NCBI GenBank assembly: GCA_034509925.1 | Contig: CM067528.1 | Location: 3,268,501-3,332,500 of the forward strand | DNA: 64,000 nucleotides | Source: Hirudinaria manillensis | Taxonomy: Eukaryota > Annelida > Clitellata > Hirudinida > Hirudinidae | Direction of reading: 5' to 3' | Part shown: one piece after another, positions 49,885 to 61,968 of the stretch | Layout: each line of letters starts with the position of its first letter | Numbering within the stretch: position 1 is the first letter of the stretch | Translations under genes and position numbers: made by a program | The notes under the pieces: model-generated | What the model saw: only the letters and a program-made list of their open reading frames with translations | Databases searched by the model: none | Told to the model about the DNA's origin: nothing

Positions 49885-51749
49885 TATCCATTTGAACAAG
49901 CGACCAAGCAGTTTCACTCCAAAGATTTTACCGCAATCCTCATGATTTGAAAGACTCTCTGAGCGGGAATCAGGCCGGATGGCGTGGCCGGGATCAAAAT
50001 GGTGCAGGGTTCAGGCCCCCCTCTCAACACATTGGTCGAGATTTTTATTCGTCCGTGCATAAATTCACACATCCAACCTCACCTTTGGCTGATTTACTGC
50101 TGTATTGCCGGTTTCTTCTACGGTCGGCATCTATTCCACGGTCCATTGGGTGTAATAACTCGAGCTGCCTCAACCGTTCCAATTGTTTTCTCGGCCGGGT
50201 TGTAAAGGTAATTACAGAAACGCTAGCGTTGCCAATTTTTTTCTTTATATTTTTTTTGAGTCCATATGTTCATCATTCATTCGCTGGTGTACTGAACCTG
50301 TACCTGTGTCTTTTGGGAGCAGGTAAGACACGCTTTTGAAGGCAACTTTGATTCTGAACAGCTGCTTTTAATTATTGGAAAAAGTATTCATGAAGACACG
50401 ACGAGAGGGAAATCCTAGTGCAGATGATTCTGACGAGTTTCTAAACAGATTGATAAGCGGATTGATAGTAAACTGTATTTGTATCATAAGAAAGATTTTG
50501 CAATTCATTCGTTCTTTCATTAATAGACGCGTCCAGTGAATGACACGTTTTTTTCTTTCTTTTATATTGTTATTTTTTTTTATCCACAACGAGCATTTTT
50601 CTCGACCACGTGCTAAAAGCCTGCGACGCTTCCCTCATAAACGGGATTTAGCAGAGAAACATTATTTTGCAATTTCTCCGAAGAAAAAAAATATTCACCA
50701 GAATGTCGTCTGTCTCTGTACAAGAAGGAGTCCATCTGCTGTGGATGTGACTTGATCTCCCACGAGGCCATCACTCGACGAGATGTACCCATCATCATCA
50801 TCGTCGTCGTCGTCATTGTCGTCATCGTCTTCGCCACCGTCATCGCCATCATCATCTTCATCATCGTTTTCTTCCGTATGCTAATATCGAAGCCAAGAGA
50901 TTATTTTGTGTCGAATTCATTGGCTTGCATCGTTGCACTGGAGTTGTTACAGTCTCTGCCCCCTCATTCTTGGGTGTCCGGGGACGCCGTGGGTAGTCCA
51001 CGGTGGTCACTCGGACGACTCCGAAAGAGTTGCTCATGGCTCCGGGATTTCGTCGTTAAAATGTTTTAACGCGGGACTTTGCGAATCTGTGTTTAAAGTA
51101 TAATTAATAATGCAAAGAAATTATACATAAATTAATGAATTAAGACATAAATTAATGAATTATTTAGGAAAAATGACTGAAGTCGATTTTTTGCGCGCCA
51201 GACAGGTATTTATTTGCTCCAAGGAACAGAAATAACATAATTAAATACAATAAACAATCAAATAAATAAATAAAAACGAAGTAGAAACATAATGCAAATA
51301 AAATGAATATTTAAGTGTAAAATAATGTGATATAGGAATAACAAATAATAATAATAATAATGGCGATAATAATAATAATAACAATAATATTAATAATAAT
51401 AATAATAACAATCATAATAATAATAGGAATAAGGTAAACAAACCGATGGAATAGAAATATAATCGAAGCATTTAATTCCATCTCCGGCTTCGTTCTCCTT
51501 CTCGAAATCAGGAAATCAAATAACTCCGATGTCTTTGCTATTATTACATCCTATTATTGAATCGCCGGAGTTTATTTGTGCTCGTGTGCTCTTGTGCTCG
51601 TGTGCTCATGTGATTTCGTAAATTATTTCCAAAAGCTGGAAGTTATTCTCTCGAAATCGCATCAGCATCGCATTCGCTTCGATCGCTGTTGCTATTATTT
51701 ATTTATTTATTTATTTATTCACTTAATGATAATAATAACAAAATAATAA

Positions 51750-51781
51750 TTGATCGATTGATCGATTGGTTGGTTGATTGC

Positions 51782-51857
<76 letters not shown>

Positions 51858-51858
51858 C

Positions 51859-51940
<82 letters not shown>
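51750..51940. repeat. ATTG (GATT) tetranucleotide microsatellite, about 190 bp
   Basis: About 45 units, almost perfect, with GATC and GGTT variants at the left end and one GACT variant near 51856. It encodes Asn-Gln-Ser-Ile runs in all three minus frames, which are artefacts of the repeat. Confidence 0.97.
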
Positions 51941-51942
<2 letters not shown>

Positions 51943-52779
51943 ACCGATTCCACTCTGAAAGCAAATCATTTCTGAGATTCAAGATCGAAACTGCCACAGC
52001 AGCTAATGAACGTTCCTCCAGAAGAAGATGGAAAATATTTTTAATTAAAATAAGTCTTCTGTTTCCTGCCTAGGAAACACGAACAACAACAACAATAACT
52101 GCAACAATAACCACAACAACAATTTCATTTTAAAACAAATTTAGAATTTTTCTATAACGAATTTTTAAAGAATCAATAATGGATTAAACGAACCCTAAGC
52201 AGGGAGTTAAGTCATCCGTTCGACCTAATTACACCAACATCGGCCACCCATCCACCCATCCACCCACCCGCCCACGGGGACCACCGGTGTTGTAAAGTTT
52301 TATAAATGACCACGGTCTCTGAGCGTCGAATCGGCACGCTGGGAGGTCCAGGGAGCTTATGGATGGCTCTCCAGATATGATGGCGTGTTTGTTTAGAGAT
52401 GAGTGGATAAAATTAGCTGCATTAATATCCCCGCGTTATTTACGGTTGCGAAAACATAAAATGTCTCTCGGCTCAGCGATTTGTGATGCTTATTGCTCCT
52501 CTTGCAAATCATCAATCCTCCATTTTTCTTTTTGTTTTTTTTTTGTTTTTTTTTGAATAAATGATTGACGTCCTCTCGTTCTGACCTTGCAGAGTTCCAG
52601 AGTGCTATTATGCTCTATTATTTTTCTGGCAGCTCATATCCGAACTCAACTCCCTTTGCCTTTTGGTTTGCAACAAAGTGATCTTACAATGCGAATCAAC
52701 CTGCGAAAAATGTGTTGTTAGAAGGATAGGTAGGAATCGTTCAATCACGTAATTAAGAAAAATAAAATAATTGATATAA

Positions 52780-52784
52780 TAATG

Positions 52785-52872
<88 letters not shown>

Positions 52873-52886
52873 TAATAATAATAATG

Positions 52887-52956
<70 letters not shown>

Positions 52957-52985
52957 TAATAATAATAATAATAATAATAATAATA
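52780..52985. repeat. ATA/ATG microsatellite, about 205 bp
   Basis: ATA units with scattered ATG variants, mostly in the second half. Poly-Ile frames through it are artefacts. Confidence 0.95.
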
Positions 52986-53373
52986 TATTACATTATAACA
53001 GTAATAGTGTATAATAATAATAATATTGATAATAATAATAATGGTATGTTTATTATTATAATAATTATAATAATGGCAAAAAAAATGATGAGATTAAAAG
53101 CTTCTAAAGTTTCAATCCGTAAAAAGAAAAAAAACTGGAGGACGGACGGACGGTCACCGGATCCAAACGGAGACGACTTCATAAAGCAAGTTCGTTTCCA
53201 TGACAACCACTTACGTCATCAGCTGTGCGTGACTCACTCAATAAACTTCCTCGGAGGACGCCATTGTTGTCATGACGTCATTGACTCCCTTTTATTTACG
53301 TCATCATTGTTTGCAATGCTGCTGGAGTCCGATGCACGGCGCTACTGACGAAGACGACGACGACGACGATGAC

Positions 53374-53388
53374 TATTATTATTATTAC

Positions 53389-53427
<39 letters not shown>

Positions 53428-53429
53428 TA

Positions 53430-53476
<47 letters not shown>
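53374..53476. repeat. TTA microsatellite
   Basis: TTA units with a few CTA variants, preceded by GAC units. Confidence 0.93.
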
Positions 53477-53477
<1 letters not shown>

Positions 53478-53825
53478 TGTGAGGGTCACGGAGTAATTTA
53501 ATTTGTTGCATAAAGGATGATTTCGATGTCAACGACGACGATGACGGCGATTACGATGAAGATGACAACGACGATGATGGAGAGGGCGAAATTTCATGTC
53601 AAAGAGAACATGACATTTTATTTTCTCAGGCAGTGACATACTTAGAAAGTGACTGCCATGACGACGACGACGACGACGATGATATTTGAGCAATGTTAGT
53701 CACGATGGAAAACGAGATGATGATGGTGATGATGATGATGATGATGATGAGTTTCAGTCACCAGTGAAGGAAGCTGGCGGAAGAAAATGTAAACAAAACT
53801 AAGAAACACGAGCCTACGAGCTGTC

Positions 53826-53853
53826 ACCGATAATAATAACGGTGATGATGATG

Positions 53854-53897
<44 letters not shown>

Positions 53898-53898
53898 C
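53826..53898. repeat. ATA microsatellite
   Basis: ATA run preceded by GAT units, between two stretches of unique sequence. Confidence 0.9.
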
Positions 53899-54109
53899 AT
53901 GCCATCGGTCTAATTAGGTCAAGTTCAATCAGGACTCACGTGCGAGAAGTTTGGTCCTAAAAGGGCAATGGAGTTGCCAATTATGTCACGGAAGGAGGAG
54001 TTAAAATTTAAAAGAATTTGCCACCAACAGCGACCACGTGATGCACTGGAATGACTTCCCATCAACTTCCGGTCCTCAGGCTGGGGGTGGAGGCTCGAGT
54101 AAATTTAAT

Positions 54110-54430
54110 ATTATTGGCCATGAAATGTTAATGTCATTTTGAATAATTAATCGGCTTCATTAGCATTTATGGCGCTATTAGCTTGGCGTCGGGTGCCAGG
54201 CAAATGGCGTTTAATATTTAAATTTAAGGGGATGTATTATTAATGGCAAAACGATCGGCTCATTACCATTCATGCTAGTGGGTAATTAGTAATCCATGAA
54301 TAAGTGATTAGTTGGAAGCCCTTGAATATCTCGAATTAATTGATTAACTCGTGGTAAATGCCGAGTTTAATCAAATTAATTCTCGGTTTATTCCAATTTA
54401 ATCCAATGAGCGACTTCATAAACTGAATGG
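54110..54430. promoter_or_regulatory. Repeat-free island rich in homeodomain-type sites
   Basis: Within 320 bp there are several TAATTA/TTAATTA words, TAATCC words (54289 and about 54399) and many TAAT cores, without simple-repeat structure. The stretch stands out from the surrounding microsatellites. It is a candidate enhancer or conserved non-coding element; nothing in it is coding. Confidence 0.3.
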
Positions 54431-55097
54431 GCTTCCGACATTCCTTCATAAACTTTTCAATTTCCGCGGGCATTTTATCCTTTAAAGTCTCTCCAGTTGT
54501 CTTCGTTTCTTCATTTTTAGAAGGATTTTTTCTCTCTCTCCTGTTTAATGAATAATTCTTTTTTTATTATTTAAAAAAAATGTTTCAATCTACGTTCGTC
54601 CGTGAAACCTGCACGGAATAATTTTAAAATGTTATTGAAATCGATGTTTTGAAATAATATCTGGATATTATGACGCGGCGTTTTCTGGGAGCACAAACCA
54701 AAATCATGGAGCAAGAATGCTTACCCCAAGGATGGGTGGAGCTATTTGTCATCTTTAATCCAATCAGAGTCATATTAATGAATATAAATTTAATCTTTCC
54801 AACATGGCCTCACATCATAGGAGCCGTCGGAGTCATTACTCATGTTCAAATGGAATCTTTTCTCGATTCAGAAAACAGAGACGATATTTTATTTTATTTT
54901 TTCTGTTTCCAATTGTTTTGAAATTAATTAATTCATTCACTCACTCACTCACTCACTCACTAATTCATTCATTCGCTGTTTCTTCTTTCAATTGTCTCAG
55001 CGTCGTGAACCCAACGGACTGAGCCTGGTTTACGTGAACATTCGAATATCATTTGATGCCCACCTGAAATTTTTAGCATTACTCTCACTAATTAATT

Positions 55098-55148
55098 AAT
55101 AATAATAACAATAACAATAATAATAATAATAACATCAACAACAACAAC

Positions 55149-55191
<43 letters not shown>
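55098..55191. repeat. ATA/ACA microsatellite
   Basis: ATA units with ACA variants over about 95 bp. Confidence 0.9.
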
Positions 55192-55193
<2 letters not shown>

Positions 55194-55389
55194 CATTATT
55201 AATTATATACTCATGGCAAAGACAGAGAAAAAGAAAAATATCTAAGAAGTCCAAATTGCCTTCCAATTGGTCACCAAATTCACAGCCAGCATCGCTTGAT
55301 TCTTCAAAAAAAAAAAATTCTAGAAATACGAAGATGGCAGGACCGGGTTGAGTAATTAAATTAGACGAATAAAATTATTTTCACTGGCA

Positions 55390-55427
55390 TGACGTCACCC
55401 TTGGGTATCGCAAATGCAAATACCCAA
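55390..55427. promoter_or_regulatory. CRE next to an octamer within an inverted repeat
   Basis: TGACGTCA at 55390-55397 is followed by TTGGGTAT (55401-55408) and its exact inverse ATACCCAA (55420-55427). Between and into the right arm lies ATGCAAAT (55414-55421), the perfect POU octamer. The region is not a microsatellite. A regulatory role is inferred from motifs. Confidence 0.35.
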
Positions 55428-58400
55428 AGTCATCTCCAGCGCTAGCGACCAATAGGATTGATTTTATTGTCCTCTGCATTCTCACTCCCCGGCATCGAGC
55501 ATAGATTAGAAAGTTACTCTCCTATTATCGCCCGGCGTATGAAAATAGGACAATTAGTTTTAAAATGCCGACCGTTGCAGTTTTACGGTCAAGAGTTACG
55601 CGCGTTTGATTGCAGAAAAACGTTTTACGAGCGATATTTCGGTGTTTTCGTTTCTTCTCTGTCTACGGACAATTTGACCTTGGCATTCTCGGTGTATTTT
55701 TATGGCGATTGAAAACAAAAATACAAGTACCGTCGTACCGCGGGCGCTCGCCTTGGTGCTTAGAAACGATAATTCTTCGGCTGAAGACGCCCAGTTAATT
55801 TGCAAATGTTTTTGCCTCTTAAAATGATTTATATCTTCGTACGATGGAGAAACGTTCAACGCTCTCAGTGGATCGACTCTTATTTAGGCCCGTATTCGGA
55901 GCGGTCAGCGACGTTTATGGGTCGCATTTTCACGTTATGACTGCTTTTATTAATACAACGCCTTGTGATCCAAAACTATACGCATAGAGGATGCTGTGCT
56001 CGATTGCATACTGGAGATCATTCAACTTGAATTGCAGTTTGTTATTATTTTTATTATTATGATTATTATTATTTCTATTAGGGCATCCGGGAAGGCATTT
56101 ATTCACGTCAGGAAAAAAGAGACATTACTAACGACGATGGAGTTGTCTTCCAGGCGTGGCCTCCATCAATAAGAGTGGATCTCCTTCTCCTTCTTTTTCC
56201 TCTTCTCCCTCTTCTTCTTCTTTTTCTTCTTCCACTTCTCCACCTAAGTACATGTGCATCCACGCACGAAGGACGGCGTTTAGGACCTGGAGATAAACCT
56301 GGGCCACGTCAGCCATTGTTCTCCTATCAAAGCGTTTCCCGCTCATCCCTTTTATGCCTGTGTCGGCACGGCCAGGTATTAAGCCCTATCGGCACTATCG
56401 GACCCTGCACGACGAAGGGTGACGGAATGATAATAACAAATCTGCCGGAGTTGCAATGTTTTAGTCGATTTAAAATCAATCATCGAATTTATGTATTTTA
56501 ACAACATGAGTATTAGCAACAATAACAAGAAAAATCATAATAATAGCAACAACTACAATAGCTAAAAACATTCTGGTACGTACACAGATAGCAATTCAGG
56601 TACCCAAACGTATGGACACAGGTAGGGGTGAACTCATATACTCTATTCTCCAGATCAGCCTCTTAACAGCCTTAACACAATTTATGAGTCTCTCGCTTTT
56701 GCTTGCCTCGCACGTTGGTAATTATAGATTGAAATTTTTCAAATATTTGTCCTAAAAAGTGCCAAATAATTTCTTTATTTTTGATCGACAGGTCTTACAT
56801 AAAAAGATTTAAAAAAAAAAACACAAACATCTCTTAGCTCGGTAATGTTTTCAAAGTAAATAAGCCAAGTTTTAAGATTTTCCCGGGCTGGAAGCAGACG
56901 GTCTGATGAGTGGATGGATGGCTCATGGGGTAGACTCGAATAAATGGGCAACGCATTTTTTCCAATTTATTTCCTTATTCGACTTCTTATTCTTTCTTAA
57001 ATCTCCCCAAACATCGGCTTGACCCGAAGATCCTTGCTACGACGCGGGACACACATCGTTGAATGGGAGGCGGGGGTGGAGAAAGGGGTCCATGGTTTAG
57101 AGGGTCGTTATTATCGGGTATTATCACATTCCAAACATTCTTACACGGCCGTAAAAGTTGCGAAAAGATTTATCTTAGACATTAAAAATGAAATATGATT
57201 GATAGGAGGATATTAAAATACATCGGGGGCTTCAAATTTCTGCTGGCCTCTTTATTGCTTGTACTTTCGAGCGACAGAATATTGATGAAGGACAAAAACG
57301 GTGAATGGGCTTTTCCCCAACCCTGACGTCTCAGAGAGCATTCGGATTATGTTTATTGCCACATTATAATATAAAGCGATAAACGTAAATATGAATTATT
57401 CAATAATATTTTTTATTACACCCTGGTTAAATTGTCTACCCGATGATTAGCTAACGCGGAAGAATACATAACCTTAGTAACCGGTGCACGGCACATAGAG
57501 TCGAAGAGACAATGTTTACATGCGCTGGAAGTGACACGCGTGTGGTCTTCCATCACTGTTGGAAAAACCATGATCCAGAAGGTTATCTCCAAACGTCACA
57601 AGACTGATGATGAAACCTAATGAAGAATGACAGAATAGGACATGGATTTCTTAAGAAAATATTCGAAAGAAAAACTGATTTAAACGTTTATTTAAAAGTT
57701 TTTATCTCGGACTTTTTATCATCATCTTCTGTCGATGTTCGAAGATTCTGTACATTTATGTGCCACATTCATGGGCCGTGATCATCCAAAAAGCTCCCAA
57801 GGATGGCTCACCGACATTAAGAGTGTCCGCTTATCGTGGACAAAATCTAAATATTTCAAAATTTATTGCATACCAGGTCGCTATAGCTTCTTTCTCAACG
57901 TCCGAGACTCCATTTCCATGTCGAATGGAAGCAGAAGACCGTCGTAGACCATCGAAAGAGGACAGAAAATTATTCACAGATACTAGAAGAGAAATATTCC
58001 GAGAGAAAAAAAACAAAAAAATCAACGAAATGGCGGGAAAATGGCAGATTTTCAGAAATGGTTTCGAATCATCGCGGGATTCTGTTACATCGGATCTGCA
58101 CTAATTGACTCAATTAATAACAATTGCATAATGCTTCTAAGGAATATTCAAAGGCACGAAAGAATTATTTTCTTCTCCTTCTCTAGGCCTTCGTTTTTTC
58201 CACCTCATCGAATCAATCACTCAATCCCATGCAAAGTTCAATCGGTTGACGGCCTGAACTTTGATTGAAATCGATTTTTATGGATTTATAAAAATGATTT
58301 TTAGAATAATATATATATATAAATAAATAAATTACTTTTCATTAAATACTTTTTATAAATATTTGAATCACTGAAAAGCCTCCTATGAAATTTCGTTTTC

Positions 58401-60050
58401 TGTTTGCTTGGAAAAATAAATTACGGAAAAATCTTATGGAGATTATGCAGAGATTTTTTGTTTCGGGGGAAGTCTTGAAGGTAAAAAATGTCTTAATGTA
58501 ATAGCGATAATGTCGAAATATTCGTAAATAATTGAGAACAGATATTTCACATTAAAATCCGTCCATGACAAGGAATGCTTTGAAACGAATTTAATCCTGA
58601 AACCTCAGTAAAACATTTCAAATGCTGAGAGGAGGTTTTTTTCCTCGATAGATGGCGGTGAACAGGTCAGTAGGCAACAACTCAATCGCTTCAAAAACAG
58701 CAACAACAACAATAACAACTCCACATAAACAAAACCAACAATATCGACAACTTTGACAGCGTCTAACAACGACGCCAACAACAGCGACAACAACAACAAC
58801 ATCACTCCAACACAATGGGCTTTTGCAGATCCGAAGAATAAAAATGAACATAAAAGTCTCGCGGATGGCATATACCGCGACCAATACGGCCACGCGGCCG
58901 ATCCACGCCAAATCCAAAGGGGGCGGATTCACCCACGTTCTATGAGGTGGAAGTGGGTATTTATGAGTGGGTCCGTCCCTCCTATTGAGTAGAGTGTTCA
59001 TACTTCTGACTGCAACTGCCCTAATTGTCGATGTATGCGCGCGCATTTCAGAGTGGCTCTGCCCGTTCTTTATTAGCAGACCGCCCCAACTCTACGGGCG
59101 TCTCTACCCACTTTGAGGGGTTGGCAAGGATGGGTGGTGGGGGTGGCACGAGAGAGCACTCACGGATGGATCCACCCATGGACGTTGGTGCGCATGGAAG
59201 AGCTTTATCTCATCTTGATGTATCTCGATCGATGTTCAGGCGTTGATGGCTCCAAAAAGGATGATTCTTCACGCCGGATGACGTATCATCGCACACTCTC
59301 CGTCCCTTCTTCTCTCCATTCCTCCACTCCGGGCAATATTTTCCTCCTCCGTTCCGATCTTTCCATCTTTTCTCAATGGATTGAAACAGAATTAACGTTC
59401 CTTCGGGCTACCGGGACGCATGTGTTTAGCGGAATTTCCTTCTCGAAAACTTTGAAAAACATGGCGTCCAATCATGGCTCAGTGCAGGAGTTGAACAGCT
59501 GTTAAGAGGATCCGAAAACCTGCCATTTCTTCATCTTTGCATTGTTCATTTTTTTCTTTTTTTAAAATGGGTTTCTGTTGTTTCTTTTTCTTCTTCTTCT
59601 CTTTCTTCTTCTTTTGTTTTACATTGTGTTGCATTGCAATTGTTATGCTCAACTGTAGCCCAGTTTATTAATTAAGCTGACAACAATGAAATGCTGGACA
59701 GAAAGACTTCCAATGTTCTTTAAAGTCTGACTGGATTCGAGACCTTTCTGTCAACTTGTGGTGTTGCGATGTTGCGATGTGTTGTTGTGATGTTGTGTTG
59801 TGATGTTGTGATGTGTCGTTTTGATGCCGTGATGTGATAACATTTTCCACCTGCTTCGATTCGTTCCCTTTTCCAGTCCGACGGCGTCATTTATTCCACC
59901 ATCTGTCATTCACGGAGTTTTATTTGCTCCTGACTTTTCAAAGCTCGGGCAGCACTTTATTTTCGTTTAATTCGCGGGCTTTTCATAAGACTGATGATTG
60001 CACTCCCTCGTCAATTATGCGCAACTTTTGACGCTTTTCTATCGTTTGAT

Positions 60051-60295
60051 TTTTGCGCGCCAAAAAAAAAATTACAAAAAAACAATATTTTTGTTCTCTC
60101 AGCGGGTGTATTATCGTTACCAGCCGAGAAATGGCCGAAAAAAATATCCTTTCGCGCAGAATTTGGCGCGAAAGTGGAAAAGGCGCGAACGCATGGGGAT
60201 TTTGGTGGAATTCCGAAGGTCTCCTGACTTGCGATGGACAGCCCCTATGACGTCACAACATCACGTGATCATGACAGCGTCATAACGTCACGTGA
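60051..60295. promoter_or_regulatory. Promoter-like cluster: E2F sites, CRE and two palindromic E-boxes
   Basis: TTTTGCGCGCCAAAA (60051-60065), TTTCGCGC (60150-60157) and the perfect TTTGGCGCGAAA (60162-60173) match the E2F/DP consensus. They are followed by TGACGTCA (60248-60255) and two TCACGTGA palindromes (60261-60268 and 60288-60295), each continuing into TCAT. This combination is typical of promoters or enhancers, but no downstream exon is identified. Confidence 0.4.
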
Positions 60296-60736
60296 TCATC
60301 CCGTGTCAAGCTCCATCAAAGCAAGCGTTTATGTGTTTGAAAAATTTCGTCAACCGAAGGATGGAAGGAAGATTCTTGAAGGGTTCTTTGGATCGAAAAT
60401 GTGTACAACAGGGATGCACTCACCCAACAGGCCATTAAATTTCAATCCAGATGATTAACTTAACAATAATTTATCCGATAAATAATCAATAATTTCGAAA
60501 TAAACAATGTCAAGACATGGAGAAGAATTTTTGTTTCATTTTAAAAATCGCTTTTCGAATAATTTCTCGTTATTCATCATCTTTCGAGAAAAATCCACGC
60601 CTGAGATTTGGAAAGACCATGGAATTATTAAATCTAGGATGGTTTTTGTTCAGAAATTGAGATAAATTCCATTTATTATCTTAGCACGTGAATAAAAACA
60701 AGCGACTATTACCAGTAACAACGTCAGCAATTGGTA

Positions 60737-60759
60737 CAATAATAATAATAATAATAATG

Positions 60760-60853
<94 letters not shown>

Positions 60854-60899
60854 TAATAATAACAATAATAATTATAATAACAATAATAATAATAATAAG
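60737..60899. repeat. ATA microsatellite, about 160 bp
   Basis: ATA units with ATG, AGT and ACA variants. The long plus-strand open frame through 60688-61497 is mostly this repeat plus other simple repeats and is not accepted as a gene. Confidence 0.93.
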
Positions 60900-61880
60900 G
60901 TTGAAAAATGTCATGAATGAATCACAGGCTGTGAAACATTTCGAAACGCATCAGCACCTTCCAAACCCTGGAAGCACTTATTGGCCCCGGGCAAAACAGA
61001 CGATAGGAGGTGAGTTATTTGTTTCAGAAACAAAAATTGCCGCTCGGCCATTACTCGTCTGGCATTTTTGCATTTCTTTTGCAACAAAACGAGGCACAGC
61101 ACGGATACCTCACCTTGTCGTTTGTATCATAAGTTTTATACCTCTTTATGTTTTCACCGAGGGTCCTGAACAACAACAACAACAGCAACAACAACAAGCT
61201 CTTTGGAAAGAAATTGCCGCAAGTCATCGTGGTTTCTCGGAAGGAGAGACTCAAAGTGACATAAAATGCAAGCGAAGTTCATCATTTTTCACAACCCTTT
61301 TGATTGTCGTGGTTGTTGTTGTTGTTGATGATGATGATGATGATGATGCTCAGCGTCGTTGTCGTTGTCCTCGAGGTGTTGTCGTCGTCGTTGTTGTTGT
61401 TGTTGCTGGTGGGACTTGGTTTGAACTCAAAAGAAAGCTTCGATGGCGTCCGTTTTTACGTCTCGATTCTCATTTGAGAAAGAAAATTCTTTCTTAAAAT
61501 GTAAAATGGCAATTCCATTTTGGCAGCCTTAATCTCAGATAATCGTAAGTTGTGATCCCACTTTCCTCATGCAGTCATAAACATGGCCGACTTTAATCAA
61601 TTTAAAAAAAATAAAAATAAAAAAAAAATAAATAAATAAATAAATACGCTCCGCGTAAGAATTCTTTCGCTGATCCTTCACTTCTGAACTTTCGTAATAA
61701 TTTATTTAAGAATATTTTTTTACTTTTTGGAAGCATTTTAATTATTAAATTTTAAATTTAATAAACCCCCCCCCCCATTGTTTTTATTTCGGAATTTCTA
61801 TTTTCATTAAAATTCTATCGCATTTTCCGTAAATGTCAGCTGAGAAAAAAAAGAGTTGAGGACGTTTGACCCCATTATCT

Positions 61881-61968
61881 GCGGATGACGACGATGACGA
61901 CGACGATGACGATGGTGATGATGACGACAATAACGATGATGGTGAGGATGACGACGACGAAGACGACT
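61881..61968. repeat. GAC/GAT microsatellite
   Basis: Mixed GAC and GAT units over about 90 bp. The poly-Asp frame through it is an artefact. Confidence 0.88.

Noticed and set aside
51715-51997. Asn-Gln-Ser-Ile repeat protein, or a CRISPR-like array
   Set aside because: A pure ATTG tetranucleotide repeat is open in every frame. There are no spacers, so it is not CRISPR.
52782-53348. 188-codon open frame rich in Ile
   Set aside because: The first half is an ATA microsatellite; the second half matches nothing recognisable and has no start or splice context.
57735-58104. 114-codon frame with Arg/Lys-rich sequence
   Set aside because: No recognisable motif, no splice partners, and two overlapping frames of similar length; likely chance.
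60688-61497. 269-codon open frame
   Set aside because: A chain of simple repeats (Ile, Gln, Val and Asp runs) joined by unrelated sequence; no domain or conserved pattern.
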